From contig JAILOK010000097.1 of NCBI GenBank assembly GCA_024690825.1, positions 1 to 64,000 of the forward strand: a DNA stretch of 64,000 bases, written 5' to 3'. This DNA comes from Lachnospiraceae bacterium (GTDB lineage: Bacteria; Bacillota; Clostridia; Lachnospirales; Lachnospiraceae). Position numbers and translations under genes: made by a program. Positions 1 through 7,838 of this stretch are shown piece after piece (position 1 is the stretch's first letter; every line of letters begins with the position of its first letter). The notes under the pieces were generated by a model. That model had not been told where the DNA came from. It worked only from the letters and a program-made list of their open reading frames with translations, and did not search any database.

Positions 1-77
1 TCATATGATCCCTCTCCATTTAGATATGCCTTTGCTACTTCAATCTTTAATTCTGATGAGTATTTTGGTTTAGCCAT
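1..77 (-). CDS. Transposase, OrfA-like N-terminus (partial)
   Basis: Reading from the ATG at 77 leftward gives 25 codons beginning MAKPKYSSELKIEVAKAYL. This is the typical start of the helix-turn-helix protein (OrfA) of IS3/IS150-type elements, which binds the terminal repeats and is joined to the DDE catalytic part by frameshifting. Only the beginning of the HTH is present; the reading frame leaves the window open. It is absent from the ORF track because it is short. The family call is inference from the N-terminal pattern. Confidence 0.6.
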   Translation of the reverse strand, partial: MAKPKYSSELKIEVAKAYLNGEGSY

Positions 78-132
78 AAAAAATCCCCCTAAAGAGACTT
101 TGTATATTTACATTGTCTACTTTAGGGGAATC
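1..132 (-). mobile_element. End of an IS3/IS150-like insertion sequence (partial, runs off the window)
   Basis: The first bases hold the 5' end of a transposase reading leftward, and just outside its start lies an inverted repeat (CCCCTAAAGAGAC at 86-98 against GTCTACTTTAGGGG at 115-128) that can form a stem and probably marks or overlaps the element's terminal inverted repeat. The exact end is not fixed: 128-134 is a guess from where the repeat stops. The rest of the element is outside the window, so family assignment rests only on the transposase N-terminus. Confidence 0.6.
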
Positions 133-159
133 ATATCAGACCGTTCCTCTGACAACTTC

Positions 160-188
160 TTGAGACCAACCACAAAATATGGTATGAT
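160..188 (+). promoter_or_regulatory. Sigma-A-type promoter upstream of iorB
   Basis: TTGAGA (160-165), a 17-base spacer and TATGAT (183-188) make a near-consensus vegetative promoter. It lies about 30 bases outside the IS end and about 110 bases before iorB, so transcription of the iorB-paaK-ACT cluster can start here independently of anything left of the insertion. Confidence 0.7.
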
Positions 189-298
189 GTCATGGTCAAA
201 AGGTGCAAATCCGATTTCGCTTGCGAAAAGAGGATTTGAGATTTGTGACATCAGTTGGGAACATAACGACAGACACGGAAGGGAATGGGACATAAAGA

Positions 299-874
299 AT
301 GGAAGATGTGACGAAAAACATAATGATAGTCGGCGTCGGCGGGCAGGGAACACTGCTTACCAGCAGGATACTCGGCGGACTTATGTCCGATGCCGGATAT
401 GATGTGAAAATATCCGAGGTTCACGGCATGGCGCAGAGAGGCGGATCGGTCGTGACTTATGTGCGCTACGGCAAAACAGTGTACGAACCGATAGTCGAAG
501 AGGGCACGGCTGATGTGCTCATAGCCTTCGAAAGACTGGAAGCGGCGCGTTATGCGCATTTCCTGAAAAAAGACGGAGTTCTGATACTCAATGATGAACG
601 GATAGATCCGATGCCGGTGGTTACGGGAGCTGCGAAATACCCCGAAAACATAAAGGAAGAGCTTGAAAAGGAATATACGGTCTATTCCGTGGATGCCATG
701 GCTGAGGCAAAAAAACTCGGCAACCCGAAGACCTTCAATCTTGTTGTATTGGGCATGGCTGCCAGACATATGGATTTCTCGAAGGAACAGTGGATGAAAG
801 TAATAGAGACCAAGGTTCCTCCGAAAACGATAGAAATCAACAAAAAGGCATTCGAGGCAGGATATCAGGGTTAA
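299..874 (+). CDS. iorB: Indolepyruvate:ferredoxin oxidoreductase, beta subunit
   Basis: A 191-residue protein with the IorB/pyruvate-ferredoxin oxidoreductase gamma fold. The glycine-rich start MIVGVGGQGTLLTSRIL and the HGMAQRGGSV motif are diagnostic. With the alpha subunit IorA it oxidatively decarboxylates aryl-pyruvates (from Trp, Phe, Tyr) to aryl-acetyl-CoA and reduced ferredoxin in the cytoplasm. The alpha subunit, which carries thiamine diphosphate and the Fe-S clusters, is usually just upstream but is not in this window; an IS end and a promoter lie there instead. The start is uncertain: ATG 299 has a poorly spaced GGAAGGG, and GTG 308 or ATG 323 are possible. Followed by paaK and an ACT gene, as in other Clostridia. 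Confidence 0.9.
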   Translation: MEDVTKNIMIVGVGGQGTLLTSRILGGLMSDAGYDVKISEVHGMAQRGGSVVTYVRYGKTVYEPIVEEGTADVLIAFERLEAARYAHFLKKDGVLILNDERIDPMPVVTGAAKYPENIKEELEKEYTVYSVDAMAEAKKLGNPKTFNLVVLGMAARHMDFSKEQWMKVIETKVPPKTIEINKKAFEAGYQG

Positions 875-899
875 AAAGAAAAGGAAGGAGTAAAGACCA

Positions 900-2198
900 A
901 TGATATGGAATGAGACCAAAGAATGCATGAGTCGTGACGAGATAAGCAATCTGCAGGGAAAGAGACTGCATGCGCTTGTAAGCAGGGTGTATCACAATGT
1001 GGAATTTTACAGGAAGAAGATGCAGGAACTCGGGGTGGAGCCCGGCGATATCCAGACAATAGAGGATATCGAAAAGCTTCCCTTCACAACATACGAGGAT
1101 CTTCGCAATGCCTATCCATACGGACTTCTGGCTGTGCCTAAAAGCGAGATAGTGCGTGTCCAGGCATCGTCAGGCACGACCGGGAAACCGAAGCTTCTGT
1201 GCTACACCAGACATGATATCGACATATGGTCGGAATGCGTGGCAAGAGCCATGACCATGGCGGGGATCACCAAAAATGACATAATCCAGGTGGGCTACGG
1301 ATACGGACTTTTCACAGGAGGCCTCGGGGCGCACTACGGCGCTGAAAACCTGGGAGCCGTCGTCATACCGATGTCGACCGGAAATACAAAAAAACTCATC
1401 GACATGATGATCGACTGCGAGGTTACGGCCATCGCCTGTACGCCGTCCTACCTGCTTCATGTGGCGGAAACTCTGGAACAGCAGGGACTTGTGGACAAGA
1501 TAAAGCTGAAGACGGCTATCTGCGGCGCAGAGCCCTGGACCGACGAGATGAGAAAGCAGATCGAGAAAAGGCTTAACATCAAAGCTTTTGATATCTACGG
1601 ACTTACGGAGATCATGGGACCCGGAGTTGCCTGCGACTGCGAGTGCAGGAAGGGTCTTCACATCTACGAGGATCATTTCTTCCCGGAGATCATAGATCCG
1701 GATACATTAAAGAGCAGGGCTCACGGCGAGCTCGGAGAACTGTGCATCACGACGCTCACAAAGGAAGGCATGCCGCTTCTGCGCTACAGGACCAGAGATC
1801 TGACAAGCCTTGAATACGAAAAATGCGGCTGCGGCAGGACCATGGCGCGTATCCAGCGTTTCAAGGGAAGATCCGATGACATGCTCGTTATCCGCGGCGT
1901 GAATGTATTCCCTTCTCAGGTAGAGCATGCGCTTCTTACGGTGGCAGGCACGACACCGAACTATTTCATCACTGTTGACAGGGTAAATAATAATGACACC
2001 TTTGATGTTGCCATTGAGGTAGAGGAGAGATTCTTCTCGGACGAGATAAAGAAGCTTGAAAAACTCAGGAGCGATGTCGAGGATGCCATACATCAGGTTG
2101 TCGGCATAAAGGCAAAGGTCAAGCTTGTCGAGCCCAATGCGCTGCCTCATTCGGAAGGCAAGACAAAGCATGTGGAAGACAGGCGTAAACTCATCTGA
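900..2198 (+). CDS. paaK: Phenylacetate-CoA ligase (AMP-forming)
   Basis: A 432-residue ANL-superfamily acyl-CoA ligase of normal length. Visible motifs: the P-loop-like SSGTTGKPKL (about residue 90), the YGLTEIMGPG adenylate motif (about 235), and the C-terminal FKGRSDDMLVIRGVNVFPSQ hinge. It interconverts aryl acids and aryl-CoA with ATP/AMP. Next to IorB it probably runs in the ATP-forming or salvage direction on aryl-acetyl-CoA made by indolepyruvate oxidoreductase; direction is inference. A good ribosome binding site (GGAAGGAG) precedes ATG 900, 25 bases after iorB, so the two are likely co-transcribed. Confidence 0.92.
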   Translation: MIWNETKECMSRDEISNLQGKRLHALVSRVYHNVEFYRKKMQELGVEPGDIQTIEDIEKLPFTTYEDLRNAYPYGLLAVPKSEIVRVQASSGTTGKPKLLCYTRHDIDIWSECVARAMTMAGITKNDIIQVGYGYGLFTGGLGAHYGAENLGAVVIPMSTGNTKKLIDMMIDCEVTAIACTPSYLLHVAETLEQQGLVDKIKLKTAICGAEPWTDEMRKQIEKRLNIKAFDIYGLTEIMGPGVACDCECRKGLHIYEDHFFPEIIDPDTLKSRAHGELGELCITTLTKEGMPLLRYRTRDLTSLEYEKCGCGRTMARIQRFKGRSDDMLVIRGVNVFPSQVEHALLTVAGTTPNYFITVDRVNNNDTFDVAIEVEERFFSDEIKKLEKLRSDVEDAIHQVVGIKAKVKLVEPNALPHSEGKTKHVEDRRKLI

Positions 2199-2234
2199 AA
2201 AAGATCACGGCTTACAAAACGGGAGGTACTTATT

Positions 2235-2618
2235 ATGATAATAAAACAGCTTTCGATATTTCTTGAAAACAGGCCCGGCACATTGAACGAGGCGCTTGCG
2301 ATACTCAAGGGCGCAGGCATAAACATAAGCGCACTGTCGCTTGCGGACACATCGGAATTCGGACTTCTGCGCCTTATCGTGGATGATCCCGAAAAAGCGA
2401 AGGCGGCGATCAGACAGGCGGGCTACACCTCATCGGTAAACGAGGTTGTCTCCATGGAGCTTAAGCAGGAGGTCGGATATCTGTCCGGTATAATAAAAAA
2501 GATATCCGAGGCCGGGATCAATGTAGAATATATGTATGCTTCATCAAATTCGGCATCGGGAGCGTCCATGATAATAAAGACGGACGATCTTGAAAAAACA
2601 TCAAAGGTTGTGGGATGA
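2235..2618 (+). CDS. Tandem ACT-domain amino-acid-binding protein
   Basis: A 127-residue protein made of two ACT domains, the first beginning at IKQLSIFLENRPGTLNEAL and the second from about residue 70 (VGYLSGIIKKISEAGINVEYMYA). Stand-alone tandem ACT proteins bind amino acids and are regularly found after iorAB-paaK in Clostridia, which suggests a sensor or regulator of aromatic amino-acid breakdown; the ligand is not visible in sequence. GGGAGG sits well before ATG 2235. Third gene of the iorB operon. Confidence 0.85.
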   Translation: MIIKQLSIFLENRPGTLNEALAILKGAGINISALSLADTSEFGLLRLIVDDPEKAKAAIRQAGYTSSVNEVVSMELKQEVGYLSGIIKKISEAGINVEYMYASSNSASGASMIIKTDDLEKTSKVVG

Positions 2619-2631
2619 ACGGAGGATCGAA

Positions 2632-3237
2632 ATGAGGAGACAGTTGTATATTTCCGGGAAAATGATAGGATCGATCATTTTCGAGATACTGGGTATAGCT
2701 ATCCTGGTATTCGGCGTGATAAGCACAAAAAACTATGACAATGCCGAATATGTTTCTTCGGCGGCCGATCTTGCCGGAAAGCAGTTTGTAAAAGTGCAGA
2801 TCACGGAGTATCTTGCCAAACCCAAAAGTGAAGTCAATCAGGAATTCACGGAGGGCGTGTGCCAGACCTATGTGGGATTATTCGGAAAGGAATACAGCAC
2901 CTACAACGCAAAACTTGAAAACGGCGATTACTTAAGAGTGCAGGTTGGTGATACGGAAAAAAACATAACGCTCGGATCCTATAATAAGGGCGTCGGAGAC
3001 GGAGTAGATATCACGGCCAAGGTTATTCCGTCAAAAAAGGTCGACTATTCCTGGTATAACGGCATACAGGGCTTTGACATGAATACGCTCATACGAGACC
3101 AGTCCGTGCGCGAGGCCGGAAGAGGTCTTTACAAAAACAGCATCTATATCGGAGTATATCTGGCTGCCGTGGCTCTCTACGGTATAATAAGCGAGGCCCT
3201 GGTCGCCAGGAGTTTCAGAAGAAAAGAGGATGAGTGA
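2632..3237 (+). CDS. Membrane protein of unknown function, two transmembrane segments
   Basis: 201 residues starting at ATG 2632, chosen over the ORF-track start (2590) because GGAGG lies 7 bases before it and the earlier codons overlap the ACT gene. One membrane helix near the N-terminus (about 10-30), a polar middle of about 130 residues and a second helix near the C-terminus (about 170-190) with a basic tail. The topology suggests an extracytoplasmic central domain. I do not recognise a catalytic motif. It ends inside the next gene's start region, so it is probably coupled to the cyclophilin gene. Confidence 0.75.
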   Translation: MRRQLYISGKMIGSIIFEILGIAILVFGVISTKNYDNAEYVSSAADLAGKQFVKVQITEYLAKPKSEVNQEFTEGVCQTYVGLFGKEYSTYNAKLENGDYLRVQVGDTEKNITLGSYNKGVGDGVDITAKVIPSKKVDYSWYNGIQGFDMNTLIRDQSVREAGRGLYKNSIYIGVYLAAVALYGIISEALVARSFRRKEDE

Positions 3238-3239
3238 TA

Positions 3240-3722
3240 ATGGGAAATCTAAAAGTAACGATAACCATGAAGGACGGGGGAGTGATGAAGGGTGAGCTTT
3301 ATCCCGATATAGCGCCCGTCACGGTGGAGAATTTCAAAAAACTTGCCAATGACAGATTTTACGACGGTCTCATATTTCACAGGGTCATAAAGGGATTCAT
3401 GATCCAGGGCGGAGATCCGGAAGGAAACGGCACGGGCGGCCCGGGATATTCCATTAAGGGTGAATTTACCACAAACGGTTTTAAGAACGACCTGCTGCAC
3501 AAAAGAGGAGTGCTTTCAATGGCACGTTCCGCCGACCCGGATTCTGCGGGATCACAGTTTTTTATAATGCACCACGATGCCCCGCACCTTGACGGATCGT
3601 ATGCTGCTTTCGGACTTATCACCGAAGGACTTGATGTGCTCGATGCCATAGCCGAGACGGAAACTGACTGGAACGATATGCCCAAGACCCCTCAGAAGAT
3701 CGCATCGATAACAGTTGAATGA
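3240..3722 (+). CDS. Peptidyl-prolyl cis-trans isomerase, cyclophilin type
   Basis: About 160 residues, the size of a single-domain cytoplasmic cyclophilin. Recognisable elements are FHRVIKGFMIQGGDPEGNGTGGPG (substrate groove with the catalytic Arg) and SMARSADPDSAGSQFFI. It speeds up X-Pro bond isomerisation during folding. No signal peptide. ATG 3240 is preferred to GTG 3234 because the GAGG is better spaced to it; either way the gene touches or overlaps the stop of the preceding membrane protein. Confidence 0.93.
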   Translation: MGNLKVTITMKDGGVMKGELYPDIAPVTVENFKKLANDRFYDGLIFHRVIKGFMIQGGDPEGNGTGGPGYSIKGEFTTNGFKNDLLHKRGVLSMARSADPDSAGSQFFIMHHDAPHLDGSYAAFGLITEGLDVLDAIAETETDWNDMPKTPQKIASITVE

Positions 3723-4285
3723 TTGATCTTGACAACATATATCTGAAACGGAGCAGCAGAAAGACCGTATCCATGGAGATACTGCCTGACGGAAAGGTTC
3801 TGGTCAGGGCTCCCTTAAGGATGCCGGCTGCGGAGATAAAACGGTTTGTCTTTGAACATAAAGGGTGGCTTGAAAAGCACCTTCAAAAGCAGAAGGACGC
3901 GGCAGAACAGGCGTCCGGGCCCGAAGACCGGCTTACCATGGAAGAACTTAAGGAACTTGCTTCAAAAGCGGCAGAAGTGATACCAAAGAGAGTTTCTTAT
4001 TATGCTGAAAAGATCGGTGTCACCTACGGCAGGATAACCATCAGGAATCAGAAGACCCGATGGGGAAGCTGCAGCAGCAGGGGAAATCTGAATTTCAATG
4101 TGCTTCTGATGCTGACACCTCCCGAGGTCATTGACAGTGTGATAGTTCATGAGCTCTGTCACAGGAAGCAGATGAACCATTCAAAAAGATTCTATGATGA
4201 GGTGCTGCGGGTTTATCCGGAATATCACAAGTGGAATAAATGGCTTAAGGAAAACGAGAGCGCCATATTTAAGAGAATGATATAA
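3719..4285 (+). CDS. YgjP-like zinc metallopeptidase (M48/DUF45 type)
   Basis: 188 residues. The zinc site is HELCHRKQMNHSKRF (about 140-155), an HExxH motif with a downstream His, and the preceding NQKTRWGSCSSRGNLNFN is the hallmark of the YgjP/WLM-related family. Substrate is unknown in general; these are small cytoplasmic proteins thought to act in protein or DNA-protein quality control. The ATG overlaps the cyclophilin stop (ATGA), so the two are translationally coupled. Confidence 0.85.
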   Translation: MIDLDNIYLKRSSRKTVSMEILPDGKVLVRAPLRMPAAEIKRFVFEHKGWLEKHLQKQKDAAEQASGPEDRLTMEELKELASKAAEVIPKRVSYYAEKIGVTYGRITIRNQKTRWGSCSSRGNLNFNVLLMLTPPEVIDSVIVHELCHRKQMNHSKRFYDEVLRVYPEYHKWNKWLKENESAIFKRMI

Positions 4286-4317
4286 AAAGCGGCTTAAAGA
4301 TCATGGAGGACATGGAG

Positions 4318-5541
4318 ATGACGCACCGGGAAGCTTTGGAAAAACTTAAAAAATACGGACAGGAGCATGTCTTGAGGTTTTTTGATGAACTCAGTGAAAG
4401 CGGACAGGCAGAACTTCTGGCCCAGATAGAGGAAACGGATTTCTCCGTGCTTTCAGAGGATACGGATGGGGGAAAAAAGGATGAAAGAGTCATCACCCCG
4501 ATAAAGGTTCTGCAGCTTCCGCAGATAGAAGAAAAAAAAGAGGAATACAGGGCAAAGGGTCTTGAAGCCATCAGAACCGGGAAACTCGGTGCGGTCCTTC
4601 TTGCCGGAGGCATGGGGACAAGGCTTGGATCATCGGATCCGAAGGGCATGTATGATATCGGGCTGACAAAGCATGTATATATTTTCCAGAGACTTATAGA
4701 AAACCTGCAGGATGTTGTTAAGACCGCAGGATGTCCGATCCATCTCTTTGTCATGACAAGCGAAAAAAATCATGAAGCCACGGTATCCTTTTTTAAGGAA
4801 AAAGAGTATTTCGGATACCCGGCGGACCATGTTCATTTCTTCAGGCAGGAGATGGTTCCGGCCACCGACTATGACGGAAAGGTCTATATGGAATCAAAGA
4901 GCAGGATAGCCACCTCGCCCAACGGCAACGGGGGGTGGTTTACATCACTGCAGTCCGCAGGGCTTACGGATATAGTTGATAAAGAGGGGATCGAATATAT
5001 AAATATCTTTGCTGTGGACAATGTACTTCAGAGAATAGCGGATCCCGTATTTTTCGGCGCGGTGCTTGAGAGCGGATCTGAATGCGGCTCCAAGGTGGTA
5101 AAAAAGAACGCTCCCGATGAAGGCGTTGGAGTGATGTGCTTAAAGGACGGGCACCCCTCCATAGTGGAGTATTATGAGCTTACCGAGGAACTTATGGAGG
5201 CAAAAGATGAAAACGGGGAACCGGCCTACAATTTCGGTGTCATCTTAAACTATCTTTTCTCGGTTAAGGCGTTAAAGAGGATAGTAAACGACAGGATGCC
5301 CCTTCACATAGTTGAAAAGAAGATCCCGCATATCGATGAAAACGGAGATCTCATCAAACCGGAGGAGCCCAACGGCCATAAATATGAAAAACTGGTGCTC
5401 GACATGGTGGAGATGATGGACAGCGGCGTTCCCTTCGAGGTGGTCAGGGAAAAGGAATTTGCTCCGATCAAGAACAAGACGGGAAAAGATTCGGTTGAAA
5501 GCGCGAGAGAGCTGTTAAAGCAGAACGGCTTTGAGTTATAG
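4318..5541 (+). CDS. UTP-dependent sugar-1-phosphate uridylyltransferase (UDPGP family)
   Basis: About 407 residues of the eukaryote-type UDP-sugar pyrophosphorylase family, which makes UDP-GlcNAc or UDP-glucose/galactose from UTP and sugar-1-phosphate. The nucleotide loop LLAGGMGTRLGSSDPKGMYDIG (about residue 95) and the NIFAVDNVLQRIADP metal/sugar region are clear. ATG 4318 is preferred to the ORF-track ATG 4303 because GGAGGA at 4305-4310 is correctly spaced only for 4318. Which sugar is used cannot be told from sequence; the family's Firmicute members are often annotated as UDP-N-acetylglucosamine pyrophosphorylase. Confidence 0.85.
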   Translation: MTHREALEKLKKYGQEHVLRFFDELSESGQAELLAQIEETDFSVLSEDTDGGKKDERVITPIKVLQLPQIEEKKEEYRAKGLEAIRTGKLGAVLLAGGMGTRLGSSDPKGMYDIGLTKHVYIFQRLIENLQDVVKTAGCPIHLFVMTSEKNHEATVSFFKEKEYFGYPADHVHFFRQEMVPATDYDGKVYMESKSRIATSPNGNGGWFTSLQSAGLTDIVDKEGIEYINIFAVDNVLQRIADPVFFGAVLESGSECGSKVVKKNAPDEGVGVMCLKDGHPSIVEYYELTEELMEAKDENGEPAYNFGVILNYLFSVKALKRIVNDRMPLHIVEKKIPHIDENGDLIKPEEPNGHKYEKLVLDMVEMMDSGVPFEVVREKEFAPIKNKTGKDSVESARELLKQNGFEL

Positions 5542-5559
5542 GATATCGCAGGTACAGGT

Positions 5560-6045
5560 ATGGAACATCCCGGATACGAGGAAATTTATACCAGATTTCA
5601 CGACAAAGTCCTTTATTATATAAGGGCTAAGGTTAGTGTTCCTGAGGATGCCGAGGATATCTGCAGCGATGTTTTCACAAAGATCTACCAGAATTTCGAA
5701 AAATATGATGAAAACCAGGCAGAAATATCAACCTGGATATACAGGATAGCCCACAATGCGGTGATCGATCATTACAGGAAGCAGAAACCTTCCGAGGAAC
5801 TGACTGAGGAGATCGCTTCTTTCGAGGATATCGAAGAGGGAATCTTAAACAGGGAAAAGCTTGAAAAACTCGGAGAGGCCTTAAAGAGACTTTCCGAAAA
5901 GGACAGATCGATCATAGTATACCGGTACTATGACGGGCTTTCACTGAAGGAAGTGGCTGAAAAGCTTGATATTTCCTACAGCGGCTGTAAGCTGCGCCAC
6001 ACAAACGCTCTTAATTCTCTTAAGGGTTATCTGGAATTGTCTTAA
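5560..6045 (+). CDS. RNA polymerase sigma factor, ECF-like (sigma-70 family)
   Basis: 161 residues with a sigma2 region (YYIRAKVSVPEDAEDICSDVF ... ISTWIYRIAHNAVIDHYRK, about 20-80) and a sigma4 helix-turn-helix (RSIIVYRYYDGLSLKEVAEKLDIS, about 120-145), the two-domain layout of extracytoplasmic-function sigma factors. No anti-sigma gene follows; the next gene is a decarboxylase, so how it is held inactive is not visible here. It starts 18 bases after the pyrophosphorylase with only a weak ribosome binding site. Confidence 0.88.
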   Translation: MEHPGYEEIYTRFHDKVLYYIRAKVSVPEDAEDICSDVFTKIYQNFEKYDENQAEISTWIYRIAHNAVIDHYRKQKPSEELTEEIASFEDIEEGILNREKLEKLGEALKRLSEKDRSIIVYRYYDGLSLKEVAEKLDISYSGCKLRHTNALNSLKGYLELS

Positions 6046-6056
6046 GGAGCTTTGCA

Positions 6057-7229
6057 ATGATCTCCGATAAAACCGTACGCGAAATAATAAAAAAATATGA
6101 CACGCCTCTGTTTGTTTTTGACGAAGCCGAGCTTATGAGCCGCGCTCTTTCGATAAAGTCCATTCTCGGACCGGACATAAAGCTTACCTTTTCCGTTAAG
6201 GCAAATGCCTTTCTTGTTTCCGCGCTGAAAAGTACGGTAGATTATTTTGAGATATGTTCCCCGGGAGAGTTTTTTCTGTGCAAAAATGTGGGGGTGCCTC
6301 CCGAAAAAATGCTCTATTCCGGCGTTCACAAGGATTTCTGGGATATAAGGGAGGCTGTATCATACGGCGCCGCAGTCATTACGGCAGAATCAAAACAGCA
6401 TTTTGAAAATATCTGCAGGGCGGCGGCCGAAACGGGCAGAAAACCCGATGTCATCCTGCGCCTTACTTCCGGGAACCAGTTCGGTATGTCAAGGGAGGAT
6501 ATTGAGGAAATCCTTGCCGGTGACAGCAGTGATGTCAATATCGCAGGCATTCATTATTTTGTCGGAACCGGAAGGAATAAGTTGAAAAAACAGAGGGAAG
6601 AGCTTGAAATGCTGGACGGTCTTATTTCGGATCTTAAAGGCAGATATGCTCATGAGCTTTCTTTTTTTGAATACGGTCCCGGGCTGCCTGTTCCGTATTT
6701 CATTGATGAGGATTTCACGGATACACTGGCTCCGTTAAAGGAACTGTCTGATGTATTGCACGATCTTTCGGGAAAGTATACGCTTTCCGTGGAGATGGGA
6801 CGATTCCTTGCAGCCAGCTGTGGATATTATGCCACATCGGTCTGTGACATCAAAACCTCAAAGGGCATAAAATGGTGCATAGTTGACGGCGGGATCAATC
6901 ATGTGAATTATCTGGGACAGATGCTCGGTATGAAGATACCGGTGATCAGGCATTATTCCAAAGACGAGCGCGTTGATGACGAGGGAGGAGAAAGCACGAC
7001 CGTCTGCGGGTCTTTATGTACGGTAAATGATGTGCTCATCCGATCGCTTCCGCTTAAAGATCCCTGCGTGAATGATGTGCTTGTTTTTGAAAATATCGGT
7101 GCTTATTCGGTGACCGAGGCGCCGGCGCTTTTCCTTTCAAGACCGCTTCCCAAAGTGGTGATGCTCCGGGACGGACTGTCTGTACCTGTAAGGGACAAAA
7201 AGGAAACCTGGGAATTAAATACTCCCTGA
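6057..7229 (+). CDS. PLP-dependent decarboxylase, fold-type III (Orn/DAP decarboxylase-like)
   Basis: 390 residues. The PLP lysine is in FSVKANAFLV (Lys48), the phosphate/glycine region is in HYFVGTG, and the C-terminal active-site motif is VCGSLCTVNDVL with its Cys. Family members decarboxylate diaminopimelate, ornithine or carrier-bound amino acids. Divergence from LysA (HYFVGTG rather than the usual HIGS) suggests it is not the housekeeping diaminopimelate decarboxylase; it resembles decarboxylases from secondary-metabolite or siderophore pathways, but no such cluster is around it. AAGGAG lies 8 bases before ATG 6057. A terminator follows directly. Confidence 0.8.
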   Translation: MISDKTVREIIKKYDTPLFVFDEAELMSRALSIKSILGPDIKLTFSVKANAFLVSALKSTVDYFEICSPGEFFLCKNVGVPPEKMLYSGVHKDFWDIREAVSYGAAVITAESKQHFENICRAAAETGRKPDVILRLTSGNQFGMSREDIEEILAGDSSDVNIAGIHYFVGTGRNKLKKQREELEMLDGLISDLKGRYAHELSFFEYGPGLPVPYFIDEDFTDTLAPLKELSDVLHDLSGKYTLSVEMGRFLAASCGYYATSVCDIKTSKGIKWCIVDGGINHVNYLGQMLGMKIPVIRHYSKDERVDDEGGESTTVCGSLCTVNDVLIRSLPLKDPCVNDVLVFENIGAYSVTEAPALFLSRPLPKVVMLRDGLSVPVRDKKETWELNTP

Positions 7230-7243
7230 AGCATATATACTTA

Positions 7244-7273
7244 GAAAACCGGGCATGAAAAGCCCGGTTTTTT
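7244..7273 (+). terminator. Rho-independent terminator after the decarboxylase gene
   Basis: AAAACCGGGC - ATGAAAA - GCCCGGTTTTTT forms a GC-rich stem with a T-run and closes the operon that began upstream. Confidence 0.9.
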
Positions 7274-7361
7274 AGCCTGCAAAGGTGTATTTTTCGGGGA
7301 AAGTATGGTAAAATCAAGCGGCGTATGCACTGATCAGCAAAGATAATGATGGGAGATAAAA

Positions 7362-7838
7362 ATGACCTACCGGATAGCAGTGGTGGATGACGAGGCTTTA
7401 AGCCTTACAAATGCGAAAAATATGCTTGAAAGCGAGGATATGCGGGTAAGCTGTCTGCGCTCCGGATCGGATCTTATGAAGTTTGTTTTGAAGAACACAC
7501 CGGATCTGATCCTCCTTGATATACTCATGCCCGATATGGACGGCTTTGAAACCTTTGACCGTCTGAGGGAATTTGAAGACAATGCCGGACGGCCGCATAT
7601 TCCGGTTATTTTTCTCACGGGTGAAAATGACAGTGAGACCGAGATGAAAGGCTTAAAGCTCGGAGCATCCGATTATATCCGGAAGCCCTTTGACAGGGAT
7701 ATACTGATCCGGCGTATCGAAAATACGATAAATAACAACAAGACCATAGAAACCCTTACAGAGGAGGCAAAGGTCGATAAACTGACAGGGTTTTTAAATA
7801 AGTCAAGAGGAACCGAAAGGATAGTATGTGTCAACTGA
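7362..7838 (+). pseudogene. Response regulator truncated by ISLre2 insertion (receiver plus start of a GGDEF-like domain)
   Basis: A normal receiver domain (about residues 1-125): acidic pair DDEA near the start, phospho-acceptor in LILLDILMPDMDG, conserved Thr in FLTGEN and Lys in IRKPF. After a short linker comes VDKLTGFLNKSRG, which looks like the opening of a GGDEF (diguanylate cyclase) domain, and the frame then runs into the insertion sequence at 7828 and stops at 7838. The protein is therefore cut at its output domain. The receiver may still be made. A good ribosome binding site (GGGAG) precedes ATG 7362. The GGDEF reading is inference from one short motif. Confidence 0.75.

Noticed and set aside
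7286-7314. Promoter before the truncated response regulator (TAAAAT -10)
   Set aside because: The -35 position (TGTATT) is too far from consensus to report as a feature.
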